Positions 15,228-23,237 of a DNA stretch of 64,000 nucleotides are shown piece by piece. This DNA is from Tepidiforma thermophila (GTDB taxonomy: Bacteria; Chloroflexota; Dehalococcoidia; Tepidiformales; Tepidiformaceae). The position numbers were made by a program, and so were the translations under genes. The notes beneath the pieces were generated by a model. That model saw only the letters and a program-made list of their open reading frames with translations, was not told the origin of the DNA and did not search any database. How positions within the stretch are numbered: the first letter of the stretch is position 1; every line of letters starts with the position of its first letter. The stretch is taken from positions 2,294,001 through 2,358,000 of the forward strand of contig NZ_PDJQ01000001.1 in assembly GCF_002563855.1 (NCBI RefSeq), in the 5' to 3' direction.

Positions 15228-17960
15228 GTGCCCACCGGAAGCGAGGGGAAGCCGCGGCTTGTGGTGCTGGATTCGCACGGGATCCTGTACCGGGCGTTTT
15301 TTGCGTTCGCGAACTCCGACCGGCCGCTGATGACCTCGAAAGGCGAGCTGACGTTCGCCGTCCACGGCTATGCCGAGACGCTGATCCGGGTGCTCGACCA
15401 GCTTCGGCCGACGCACATCTGTGCGGCGTGGGATGCCGGCGGGAAGACGTTCCGGCACGAAGCGAGCGAGGCGTATAAGGCGACGCGGCGCGCGGCCCCG
15501 GACGAGCTGCTGCGGCAGATGGGCCGGGTGCGGGAGATGCTCGATGCGTTCGGCATCCCGATTTACGAGGTGCCGGGCTACGAGGCGGACGATGTTGCGG
15601 GGACGATTGCGACGAAGGCCGCGGCGCAGGGCATCGAGACCTACATCGCGACGCTTGATACCGACCTTGTGCAGCTCCTCGGCCCGAACATCAAGCTGTT
15701 CCTGTTCCGGCCGTTCCAGCGGGATACCGTGGAGTACGACGAAGCGAAGGCGGCCGAGCGATGGGGCTTCAGCCCGAAGTACATGGTTGATTTCAAGGCG
15801 CTGAAGGGCGACGCCAGCGACAACATCCAGGGCATTTACGGGATTGGGGAGAAGACGGCTGCCGAGCTCATCCGGCAGTTCGGGCCGATCGAGGCGATTT
15901 ACGAGAACATCGAGCTCGTCCGGCCGGCGCTCAAGCAGAAGCTGCTCGAGGGGAAGGAGCTCGCCTTCCGCAATAAGGAGCTGGTGACGATCCACACAGA
16001 CCTGCCGATCGAGTTCGACCTCGAGCAGTGCAGGGTCGGGGGCTTCGACCGGGAGCGGATTGCGGCGCTTTTCCGGGAGCTGGAATTCCGGGTTCTTGCG
16101 CAGCGGCTGGATGAGGTGCTCGGGTCGCGGACGACAGCGGCAGCGGCCGCCGCGGAGGCGGCGTACCGCGCAGTCGGGAGCCGGGCTGAACTGGAGGAGC
16201 TGGCGGCGACCCTGCGGGCTGCGGGGAGCTTCGCTGCGGCGGGAATTTCCACGGCCGGCGACAGCAGCCATCCGCTCCTCCTCGGGCTGGCGTTCGCGAC
16301 CACCCCGGGGCAGGCGTGGTATGTGCCGGTCGGGCATGCACCGCGGATGGACGGCGAGACGCGGCAGGTGAAGCTCGACTATGTGCGCGAGGTGCTTGGG
16401 CCGGTGCTTGCGGACGAGGGGCTGGAGAAGACGGCGTACGGCGTGAAGTACCTGCTGCACATGCTCGACCGGAACGGGATGACGCTCGGGGGCGGCCGCT
16501 TTGACGTCAGCATCGCGGCGTTCCTGCTCGGGGAGACGTCGTCGTCCCTGAACGCGCTGGTCAATGAGCGGCTGGGCATCGAGCTGGTTTCGCTGCAATC
16601 GCTGACCGGGACCGGCCGGAATGCGACCGCGCTCTCGCAGGCGAGCATCGAGGCGGTGATGCCGTACGCGTGCCAGCAGGCGGATTTTGCGCTGCGGATG
16701 CGTGAGCCGCTGGCCGCGGAGCTCCGCGAGCGGGGCCAGTGGAAGCTGTTCGCCGAGATGGAGATGCCGCTCGTCGAGGTGCTCTACCGGATGGAGAATG
16801 TGGGCGTGGCGGTCGACCTTGCGGTGCTGCGGGAGGCATCGCGGCAGCTGGGCGAGGAGGCGGCACGGGTGGAGCGGGAGATTTATGCGATCGTCGGCCA
16901 CGAGTTCAACATCGGGAGCCCGAAGCAGCTGAGCGACGTGCTCTTCGGTGAGCTGGGGCTGCCGAAAACGCGGAAGACGACGCAGGGCTACAGCACGGAC
17001 CAGCGGTCCCTCGAGGGGCTGCGGCACCTGACGCCGATCATCGACCTGATTTTCCAGTACCGTGAGCTGACGAAGCTGAAGTCGACCTATGCGGACGCCC
17101 TGCCGGCGACGGTCGCGGAGGACGGGCGGATTCATACCGATTTCCAGCAGACCGTTGCGGCGACGGGGCGGCTGAGCAGCATCAACCCGAACCTGCAGAA
17201 CATCCCGGTGCGGACCGAGACGGGCCGTGCCATCCGGAGAGCGTTCGTCGCGTCGTATTTCGATGACCCGTGGCTGGTTGGCGCGGACTACTCGCAGATC
17301 GAGCTGCGGATCCTTGCCCATGTTTCGGGTGACGAGGGGCTGATCCGCGCGTTCCTGAACGACGAGGACATCCACCGGGCCACAGCGGCGACGGTCTACG
17401 GGGTCGACCCCTCCGAAGTGACGCGGGAGATGCGGGACACGGCGAAGATGGTGAACTTCGGCATCGCCTACGGCATGGGCGAATTCGGGCTGGCCAGCCG
17501 GACGGGCATGACGCGGGACGCGGCGGAGCGGTTCATCGACACGTACTACCGGAACTACCCGGGCATCGCGCGGTGGCAGGACGAGACGCTCCGGTTTACG
17601 CGGGAGCACGGGTACGCGGAAACGCTGTTCGGGCGGCGGCGGTACCTGCCGGCGATCCTGAGCAATAACTACCAGGCGCGCGCCGCGGCCGAACGGGAAG
17701 CGATCAACATGCCGATCCAGGGGACAGCGGCCGACATCATCAAGGTGGCAATGATCCGCATCGACCGGGAGCTGCAGGAGCGGGGGCTGCGGAGCCGGAT
17801 GATCCTGCAAATCCACGACGAGCTGATTTTCGAGTGCCCGGCGGATGAGGTGGAGGCGGTGCGGGAGCTGGCGGCGCGGGTGATGCCGGCAAGCATCGAG
17901 CTGAAGGTGCCGCTCAAGGTGGACCTGAAGCAGGGCCGCAACTGGGGCGAGATGGAGTAG
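15228..17960 (+). CDS. polA: DNA polymerase I
   Basis: About 910 residues with three regions. The N-terminal 5'-3' exonuclease (to about 290) has LDSHGILYRAFFAF, PGYEADDVAGT, DTDLVQL and KGDASDNIQGIYGIGEKTA. The middle domain (about 300-470) has the proofreading fold, but the DxE metal motif and later aspartates are missing, so 3'-5' exonuclease is probably dead. The C-terminal polymerase has motif A DYSQIELRILAH, motif B with Lys, Phe and Tyr (TAKMVNFGIAYGMG) and motif C QIHDELIFE. It fills gaps and removes primers in replication and repair. The GTG at 15228 is preferred to 15210 because of the TATACT box. Confidence 0.95.
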   Translation: MPTGSEGKPRLVVLDSHGILYRAFFAFANSDRPLMTSKGELTFAVHGYAETLIRVLDQLRPTHICAAWDAGGKTFRHEASEAYKATRRAAPDELLRQMGRVREMLDAFGIPIYEVPGYEADDVAGTIATKAAAQGIETYIATLDTDLVQLLGPNIKLFLFRPFQRDTVEYDEAKAAERWGFSPKYMVDFKALKGDASDNIQGIYGIGEKTAAELIRQFGPIEAIYENIELVRPALKQKLLEGKELAFRNKELVTIHTDLPIEFDLEQCRVGGFDRERIAALFRELEFRVLAQRLDEVLGSRTTAAAAAAEAAYRAVGSRAELEELAATLRAAGSFAAAGISTAGDSSHPLLLGLAFATTPGQAWYVPVGHAPRMDGETRQVKLDYVREVLGPVLADEGLEKTAYGVKYLLHMLDRNGMTLGGGRFDVSIAAFLLGETSSSLNALVNERLGIELVSLQSLTGTGRNATALSQASIEAVMPYACQQADFALRMREPLAAELRERGQWKLFAEMEMPLVEVLYRMENVGVAVDLAVLREASRQLGEEAARVEREIYAIVGHEFNIGSPKQLSDVLFGELGLPKTRKTTQGYSTDQRSLEGLRHLTPIIDLIFQYRELTKLKSTYADALPATVAEDGRIHTDFQQTVAATGRLSSINPNLQNIPVRTETGRAIRRAFVASYFDDPWLVGADYSQIELRILAHVSGDEGLIRAFLNDEDIHRATAATVYGVDPSEVTREMRDTAKMVNFGIAYGMGEFGLASRTGMTRDAAERFIDTYYRNYPGIARWQDETLRFTREHGYAETLFGRRRYLPAILSNNYQARAAAEREAINMPIQGTAADIIKVAMIRIDRELQERGLRSRMILQIHDELIFECPADEVEAVRELAARVMPASIELKVPLKVDLKQGRNWGEME

Positions 17961-17967
17961 GCCGGCC

Positions 17968-17973
17968 TATACT
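17968..17973 (+). promoter_or_regulatory. -10 element (TATACT) for the dienelactone hydrolase gene
   Basis: TATACT begins 8 bp after the polA stop codon. The expected start near 17980 gives a leader of about 33 nt with a GAGGGAG Shine-Dalgarno sequence. Confidence 0.5.
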
Positions 17974-18012
17974 GCGCCGCACGATACCGGTTTGAACGAG
18001 GGAGTGCTGGCG

Positions 18013-18768
18013 ATGGCTGATACTGGCGCCTACGACGGGATGCTTGCCGAGGTCACGAAAATCCCGGGATATGGCGGGCACTGGATTTCGGTGTATTTCG
18101 TGCGGCCGCTCGGGCCGGGGCCATTCCCCGGCGTGGTCTGGCTGCATCACATGCCCGGGTGGGACGAGTGGACCAAGGAGGCGGCGCGGAAGCTTGCATA
18201 CCACGGGTTCATGGTCGCGGCGCCGGACCTGTACTGCCGGGCGGGGACGGGCGCACCTGAGGACGTCGCGGCGAAGGTTCGGGCCGAAGGCGGGGTGCCT
18301 GACGACCAGGTGGTGGGCGATGCGGCGGCCTGCCGGGATTTCCTGCGGGCGCTGCCGCAATCGAACGGGAAGGTGGGCGTGACGGGCACCTGCTCCGGCG
18401 GGCGGCACGCATACCTGGCTGCCTGCCGGGAGCGATTCGATGCCTGTGTCGACCTCTGGGGCGGCGGCGTGGTGATGCGGCCGGAGGACCTCACGGAGAA
18501 GCGGCCGGTTGCGCCAATCGACTACACAAAGGACCTCTCGTGCCCGCTGCTGGGGCTTTTCGGCGAGGAGGACCGGGCGCCTTCGCCGGAGCAGGTGCGG
18601 CAGCATGAGGAGGAGCTGAAGAAGTACGGGAAGACGTACGAGTTCCACATGTACGCTGGGGCCGGGCACGGCTTCTTCTATCACGACCGGCCGGCGGCCT
18701 ACCGCGCCGAGGCGGCGGTCGACGGCTGGCGGAAGGTGCTCGACTTCTTCCGCCGGCACCTGGGCTGA
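18013..18768 (+). CDS. Dienelactone hydrolase family protein
   Basis: 251 residues, an alpha/beta-hydrolase. The nucleophile elbow GTCSGGRHAYLAA contains the Cys characteristic of dienelactone hydrolases, the Glu in GWDEWT and the GAGHGFFYHDRPAAY His are present, and GLFGEEDRAPS supplies the acid. Family members open dienelactone in chlorocatechol breakdown, but many are general esterases with unknown substrates. No other catechol genes are nearby, so the role is open. The ATG at 18013 is chosen because GAGGGAG lies 8 nt upstream. Confidence 0.8.
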   Translation: MADTGAYDGMLAEVTKIPGYGGHWISVYFVRPLGPGPFPGVVWLHHMPGWDEWTKEAARKLAYHGFMVAAPDLYCRAGTGAPEDVAAKVRAEGGVPDDQVVGDAAACRDFLRALPQSNGKVGVTGTCSGGRHAYLAACRERFDACVDLWGGGVVMRPEDLTEKRPVAPIDYTKDLSCPLLGLFGEEDRAPSPEQVRQHEEELKKYGKTYEFHMYAGAGHGFFYHDRPAAYRAEAAVDGWRKVLDFFRRHLG

Positions 18769-18784
18769 GAACGGGGAGGGAGCG

Positions 18785-19063
18785 ATGTGCTCGAACATTC
18801 TCATCCATGCCCCGCTCGAGGGGGCCGGGTTCGGCCGCAGGGGATGGTTCCCGGTCACGCGAGCGAACGTGACCTACGACCATCCGTTGCACCTGGACCT
18901 CGAACATGCGGTCACCGTCGATTTCGTCGACGAGGCGGGGGGCCTGGACGCGCGCATCGGCGTCGAGCTGACGGTGGCCTCAGCGCGTGCGCTGGCCGAG
19001 GCATTGCTGGCCGCGTGCGCCGAGGCAGAGGCGTACGAGACCGGGGCGGCGCAGACTAGATAG
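18785..19063 (+). CDS. DUF6295-like small protein
   Basis: 92 residues, cytoplasmic, beginning MCSNILIHAPLEGAG, then GWFPVTRANVTYDHPLHLDLEHAVTVDFVDE. The pattern of an N-terminal Cys, a GWF motif, a YDHP motif and a LEHA-DFV motif matches small proteins assigned to DUF6295; the assignment is from memory. Function unknown. It follows the dienelactone hydrolase by 16 bp with a GGGAGG Shine-Dalgarno sequence, so the two are probably co-transcribed. It overlaps a convergent livF remnant by 8 bp. Confidence 0.6.
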   Translation: MCSNILIHAPLEGAGFGRRGWFPVTRANVTYDHPLHLDLEHAVTVDFVDEAGGLDARIGVELTVASARALAEALLAACAEAEAYETGAAQTR

Positions 19064-19190
19064 CCAGCGCCTCGCGCAGCCGCTCCGCGTCAAGGACTGC
19101 GGGCGGGCCCTCCATGGTGACGGAGCCGCTTTCGAGGACGTAGCAGTACTCGGCGTTCGCGAGGGCAACGAGCGAGAAGCGTGGCCGCCG
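19056..19190 (-). pseudogene. Remnant of LivF-type ABC ATPase C-terminus
   Basis: About 44 codons read FSLVALANAEYCYVLESG, then SVTMEGPPAVLDAERLREALAI and stop. This is the end of a branched-chain amino-acid transporter ATPase (LivF: ..ADRAYVLETGRVVLEGPA..). No P-loop, signature or Walker B lies upstream; the same frame runs into unrelated sequence antisense to the MoaD-like gene, with no start codon. I read it as a deleted gene fragment at the end of the molybdenum hydroxylase operon. Confidence 0.6.
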
Positions 19191-19206
19191 GGCGGCGGGG
19201 CGGACC

Positions 19207-19470
19207 TCAGCCGCCGCCCAGGGCGGGGACGATGGTGACCTCGGCGCCGGGGGCGATGGCGTCGTGGAGGCCGAGCGGCAGGATTTCGCCATCGATTGCG
19301 AAGGCGAGCTCGGGCCGGAGGCGGCCGGCCTCGACGACGCGGGCGTAGAAGCCGGGACAGCGGGCGTCGATGGCGCGGAGCAGTTCGTCGATGGTGGCGG
19401 CGGCGACCTCAAGCTCCTGCGACCCCCCGCAGAGGCTGCGGAGGGTCGCAGGGATGGTGACGCGGGCCAT
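19207..19470 (-). CDS. MoaD/ThiS-family sulfur carrier protein
   Basis: 87 residues, ubiquitin-like fold, ending ...PALGGG. The C-terminal diglycine is the site that is adenylated and thiocarboxylated in MoaD (molybdopterin synthase small subunit) and ThiS. It overlaps the stop of the molybdenum subunit gene by one base, so it belongs to this operon. A role supplying sulfur to the molybdenum cofactor or to the Mo=S ligand of this particular enzyme is a reasonable inference. No MoaE is nearby. The final residue run is Gly-Gly-Gly, one more Gly than usual. Confidence 0.8.
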   Translation of the reverse strand: MARVTIPATLRSLCGGSQELEVAAATIDELLRAIDARCPGFYARVVEAGRLRPELAFAIDGEILPLGLHDAIAPGAEVTIVPALGGG

Positions 19471-21737
19471 CAGCCGGAGAGGCCGTTGAGCGCCTCGACG
19501 ATGCGCCGGGGCGACATCGGCAGTTCGGTGAAGCGGTAGCCGGTGGCGTCGTAGATGGCGTTGGCGATGGCCGCGAGGGGCGGCACGATCGGCACTTCGC
19601 CGACGCCGCGGACGCCGTAGGGGTGGCCGGGGTTCGGCACCTCGACGAGGATGGTGTCGATCATGGGGACGTCGAGGGCGGTGGGCATCCGGTAGTCGAG
19701 GAAGCTTGCATTGAGCATGCGGCCCTGCTCATCGAAGACGTACTCCTCGTTGAGGGCCCAGCCGATGCCCTGGACGACGCCGCCCTGGATTTGGCCTTCG
19801 ACGTAGGACGGGTGGATGGCGGTGCCGACATCCTGGACGGCGGTGTAGCGGAGGATGGTGACCTTGCCTGTCTCCGGGTCGACCTCGACGTCGACGATGT
19901 GGGTGCCGTAGGCGCCGCCGACGCCGCGGGCGACGAGGGATGCCTTGCCGGTGATCGGACCGCCGGTGCGGGCCGACTGGGCAGCGAGCTCCTTGAAGGT
20001 GAACTGGCGGCCGTCCTTCTTGCTGCGGATGATGCCGGCGTCGTACTCGACGTCCTCTTCGGCGAGGCCCCAGAGCTTTGCGGCGCGGGCGACCATTTCG
20101 CGGCGGATGGCCATCCCGGCTTCATAGACGGCCATGCCGGTCGCGAAGGTGGTGCGGCTGCCGCCGGTGACGTCGTTGTGGCCGATGGAGTCGGTATCGA
20201 CGACGGAGGGGCGGATGCTCTCGTAGGGGATACCGAGGGTTTCGGCGAGCTGCATGGCGAGGGAGGCGCGGGTGCCCCCGATGTCGGTGGAGCCCTCGAT
20301 CAGGTTGACCGTGCCGTCGGTGTTGACGGCGACGACGACGCTGGACTGCATACCGCCGTTGAACCAGTAGCCGGAGGCGACACCGCGGCCGCGGTAGGGA
20401 CCTTCGATGGGCGAGCGGTAGTGGTCGGAGTTGAGGGCTGCTTCGACGCACTCCTCGTGACCGATGCGGGGAAAGGCGATGCCGTTGACCATCTTTGTGC
20501 CCTTGCGGGCCGAGTTGACCTTGCGAAAGACGAGCGGGTCGACCTTCTGGTGGCGGGCGAGCTCATCGATGACGCTTTCGATGGCGAAGGCGGCTGCGGG
20601 GGCGCCGGGGGCGCGGTAGGCGGCCGTTTTCGGCTTATTGACCACGACGTCGTAGGCGTCGATGACGAAGTTCTCGACGTTGTAGGGCGCGAGCATGGTC
20701 ATCGAGCCGGCGCCGACGGAGGAGCCGGGGAAGGCACCGGCTTCGTAGAAGAGGCTGGCCTGGACGGCGGTCAGGCGGTCGCCTTTGGCGGCGGCTTTGA
20801 CGCGGATGACGGTCCCGGAGGTCGGGCCGGTGGCTTCGAAGACCTCGGTCCGGGACATGACGATTTTGACGGGGCGCCCGCTCTTTTTCGACAGGAGGGC
20901 AGCGATCGGGTCGAGGTAGATGGGAATCTTGCCGCCGAAACCGCCGCCGATCTCCATGGGCACGACTTTGACCTGGGCGATGGGCTTGCGCAGGACTTCG
21001 GCGACGAGGTTGCGGACGGCGAAGGCGCCCTGGGTGCTCGTCCAGATCGTGAGGGTGCCGTCGGCGTTCCAGTTCGCGGTGGAGTTCTGGGGCTCGATGT
21101 AGCCCTGGTGCACCATTTTCGTGCGGAACTCGCGCTCGACGACGACATCCGCTTCGGCGAAGGCAGCCTCGACATCGCCGTCCTGGAACCGGTTGTAGCT
21201 CGCGACGTTGGACGGCTTTTCGCTCAGCTCGCCGGTCATCAGGGTCTTTGTGCGGCGGTTCTCATCGAGGAGGGGGGCGTCGTCGCGCATGGCGTCGAGG
21301 ACATCGAGAACCGGCGGGAGCACCTCGTATTCGACGCGGATCAGCTCGAGGGCCTCCTCGGCGAGGTGGGGGCTGGTGGCGGCGACGGCGGCCACGGCGT
21401 GGCCGCGGTAGAGGACCTTCTGCGATGCGAGGATGTTCTCGGCGACTTCTCTGACGTTGACGGCGCTTTCCCCGAGCTCCTCGACGCGGTCAGCAGCGAC
21501 GGGGAGGTCGGCGTGGGTGACAACCGCAAGGACGCCGGGGGCGCGCTCGGCCTCGGAGGTATCGATGCGGAGAATGCGGGCATGCGCGTGCGGGCTGCGG
21601 AGGATCTTGCCGTAGATCATGCCCGGCAGGCGGATATCGGCGCCGTAGAGGGCTTTGCCGGTGACTTTTTCGACGCCGTCGGGGCGGATGGGGCGGGTGC
21701 CGATGACGCGGTACTGGGGTTTTTCGACAGTGGTCAC
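19470..21737 (-). CDS. Xanthine dehydrogenase family, molybdopterin-binding subunit
   Basis: 755 residues. GGGFGGK in the Moco-binding core, an AYRAPGAP loop, GGSRTTFATG, and GVGEVPIVPPLAA with the catalytic Glu near the C-terminus identify the large subunit. The AYRAPGAP loop lacks the Cys-containing AYXCSFR motif of form I CO dehydrogenase, so CO oxidation by the classic enzyme is unlikely; an aromatic, aldehyde, purine or nicotinate hydroxylase is more likely. The start is a GTG overlapping the 2Fe-2S gene stop by 4 nt. The gene is part of a FAD-FeS-Mo operon on the minus strand. Confidence 0.93.
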   Translation of the reverse strand: MTTVEKPQYRVIGTRPIRPDGVEKVTGKALYGADIRLPGMIYGKILRSPHAHARILRIDTSEAERAPGVLAVVTHADLPVAADRVEELGESAVNVREVAENILASQKVLYRGHAVAAVAATSPHLAEEALELIRVEYEVLPPVLDVLDAMRDDAPLLDENRRTKTLMTGELSEKPSNVASYNRFQDGDVEAAFAEADVVVEREFRTKMVHQGYIEPQNSTANWNADGTLTIWTSTQGAFAVRNLVAEVLRKPIAQVKVVPMEIGGGFGGKIPIYLDPIAALLSKKSGRPVKIVMSRTEVFEATGPTSGTVIRVKAAAKGDRLTAVQASLFYEAGAFPGSSVGAGSMTMLAPYNVENFVIDAYDVVVNKPKTAAYRAPGAPAAAFAIESVIDELARHQKVDPLVFRKVNSARKGTKMVNGIAFPRIGHEECVEAALNSDHYRSPIEGPYRGRGVASGYWFNGGMQSSVVVAVNTDGTVNLIEGSTDIGGTRASLAMQLAETLGIPYESIRPSVVDTDSIGHNDVTGGSRTTFATGMAVYEAGMAIRREMVARAAKLWGLAEEDVEYDAGIIRSKKDGRQFTFKELAAQSARTGGPITGKASLVARGVGGAYGTHIVDVEVDPETGKVTILRYTAVQDVGTAIHPSYVEGQIQGGVVQGIGWALNEEYVFDEQGRMLNASFLDYRMPTALDVPMIDTILVEVPNPGHPYGVRGVGEVPIVPPLAAIANAIYDATGYRFTELPMSPRRIVEALNGLSG

Positions 21738-22216
21738 GAGCTGGCCTCCTGGAGCTGGCTGGCGGCGCGCTGGACGGCGCGGATGATCTTGTCGTAGCCG
21801 GTGCACCGGCAGAGGTTGCCGGCGAGCCAGAAGCGGATGCGGTGTTCGTCGGCGCCGGGTTCGCGGTCGAGCAGGGCTTTGGCCGCGATGATGAACCCGG
21901 GGGTGCAGATACCGCACTGGAGGGCGGCTTCTTCGAGGAAGGCCTGCTGGAGCGGGTGCAGCCGGTCGCCGTGGGCGATGCCTTCGATGGTCGTGATATC
22001 GGCGCCGTCGGCTTCGACGCCGAGGACGCAGCAGGAGTTGACGACCCGGCCGTTCATGATGACGGAGCAGGCGCCGCAGTTTCCGTTGTTGCAGCCTTCC
22101 TTGCTGCCGGTGAGGCCGAGTTCTTCGCGGAGGACTTCAAGGAGGCTCTGGCGCGGCTCGCAGAGGAAGTCGCGCTCTTCGCCGTTGATGCGTGCCTGGA
22201 CGTAGGTGCGTTTCAT
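21734..22216 (-). CDS. Molybdenum hydroxylase 2Fe-2S subunit
   Basis: 160 residues. The N-terminal plant-ferredoxin cluster motif CNNGNCGACSV plus a later C, and the C-terminal QCGICTPGF and CRCTGY motifs bind the two 2Fe-2S clusters typical of CoxS/XdhC-type small subunits. It carries electrons from molybdenum to FAD. It lies 22 bp after the FAD subunit and overlaps the molybdenum subunit by 4 nt. Confidence 0.95.
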   Translation of the reverse strand: MKRTYVQARINGEERDFLCEPRQSLLEVLREELGLTGSKEGCNNGNCGACSVIMNGRVVNSCCVLGVEADGADITTIEGIAHGDRLHPLQQAFLEEAALQCGICTPGFIIAAKALLDREPGADEHRIRFWLAGNLCRCTGYDKIIRAVQRAASQLQEASS

Positions 22217-22238
22217 GGGTGTGGTCGTGCTCCGGATG

Positions 22239-23111
22239 CTACTGGGCGCCGCGGATGCGGCGGAGGGCGTTTTCGAGGGCGCGGACGGTGAGGACACGGG
22301 CGAGGTGCCTGCGCTGGGCCACGCTGCCGCGCATGTCGTCGATGGGCCTGGCTGCGGCCCGGGCGGCTTCGCCGGCGGCGGCGAAGGCCTCGGCGCCGGG
22401 CTCGCGGCCGAGCAGGGCGTCGCGTGCGGCGGGCACGAAGATGGGCGTCGGGGCGACCGCGCCGAGGGCAACCCGCGCATCGGCGATGCGGCCGGCATCG
22501 TCGAGGGCGAGGTAGACGCCGGAGGAGGCCACGGCGATGTCCATTTCGTTGCGCGGGATGAAGCGGTGATAGAACGCGGCGCTCTGCGGCGGCAGCGGCG
22601 GGACCCGGATGGAGACGAGGATTTCGCCGGGCTGGAGGGCGTTCTGGCCGGGGCCGGTGAAGAAGTCGGCCACGGGCAGGGTGCGTTCGCCGGCGGGCCC
22701 GGCGATGCGGAGCGTTGCGCCGAGCGCCATCAGGGCGGGGGAGGAGTCGGCGGCCGGGCTGGCGTTGCAGAGGTTGCCGCCGAGGCTGGCGCGGGACTGG
22801 ATGGCGATACCGCCGATGATCGATGCGGCGTCGACGAGGGCGGGGAAATCGCGCCGGACGACCGGGTGCTCGTAGATTTCGGCGAGGGGGACAGCGGCGC
22901 CGATTTCGAGGGCGCCCGAGGGCCCGACGGTGATCGAGGTGAGCTCGGGCACGTGCTTGAGGTCGATGAGCAGGTCGCAGGCGCGGCGGCCTTCGCGGAG
23001 CTGGACGATGACGTCGGTGCCGCCGGCGAGGAAGAGGGCGCGGCGGCCATTGCTGGCGAGGGCCAGGGCTTCCGCGAGGGAGCCCGGCCGGGCGTATTCG
23101 AATGCGTGCAT
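22239..23111 (-). CDS. Molybdenum hydroxylase FAD-binding subunit
   Basis: 290 residues. AGGTDVIVQLREG and IQSRASLGGNLCNASPAADS are the two FAD-binding motifs of the CoxM/XdhB medium subunits, and the C-terminal third is the CO-dehydrogenase flavoprotein C domain. It passes electrons from the iron-sulfur clusters to the final acceptor. It is the first gene of the operon, preceded by a GGAAGG Shine-Dalgarno sequence and TATGAT at 23167-23162. Confidence 0.93.
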   Translation of the reverse strand: MHAFEYARPGSLAEALALASNGRRALFLAGGTDVIVQLREGRRACDLLIDLKHVPELTSITVGPSGALEIGAAVPLAEIYEHPVVRRDFPALVDAASIIGGIAIQSRASLGGNLCNASPAADSSPALMALGATLRIAGPAGERTLPVADFFTGPGQNALQPGEILVSIRVPPLPPQSAAFYHRFIPRNEMDIAVASSGVYLALDDAGRIADARVALGAVAPTPIFVPAARDALLGREPGAEAFAAAGEAARAAARPIDDMRGSVAQRRHLARVLTVRALENALRRIRGAQ

Positions 23112-23161
23112 GGACCTTCCCGGAGGAGGATGGAGCGGCCTCGGCCGCGTGGTTAGTGGGG

Positions 23162-23167
23162 ATCATA
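23162..23167 (-). promoter_or_regulatory. -10 element (TATGAT) for the molybdenum hydroxylase operon
   Basis: On the minus strand TATGAT lies about 50 bp before the FAD-subunit ATG. No good -35 was found. It is divergent from the DUF2207 promoter 58 bp away. Confidence 0.5.
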
Positions 23168-23224
23168 CGCCGGTCGCGCGATGGCGTGGTAACGGGACGC
23201 AATTCGCGGTAATGACAACTCCTC

Positions 23225-23230
23225 TAGAAT
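23225..23230 (+). promoter_or_regulatory. -10 element (TAGAAT) for a leaderless transcript
   Basis: TAGAAT ends 7 nt before the ATG at 23238. The alternative ATG at 23229 overlaps this hexamer and is therefore unlikely to be the start. Confidence 0.55.
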
Positions 23231-23237
23231 GGCGCGG

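Noticed and set aside
13947-17816. A very long open frame (over 1,200 codons) on the minus strand across polA and the acyl-CoA dehydrogenase
   Set aside because: Only the last 384 codons (13947-15098) encode a recognisable protein. The rest is antisense to polA and is a composition effect of GC-rich codons: rich in Arg, Pro, His and Leu, with no motif.
19623-21797. Long plus-strand open frame antisense to the molybdenum subunit (Asp/Gly/Val-rich)
   Set aside because: It mirrors the codon bias of the real gene on the other strand. Similar acidic Gly-rich frames occur opposite alaS (55869-58499), aroB/K (48294-49988) and tgt.
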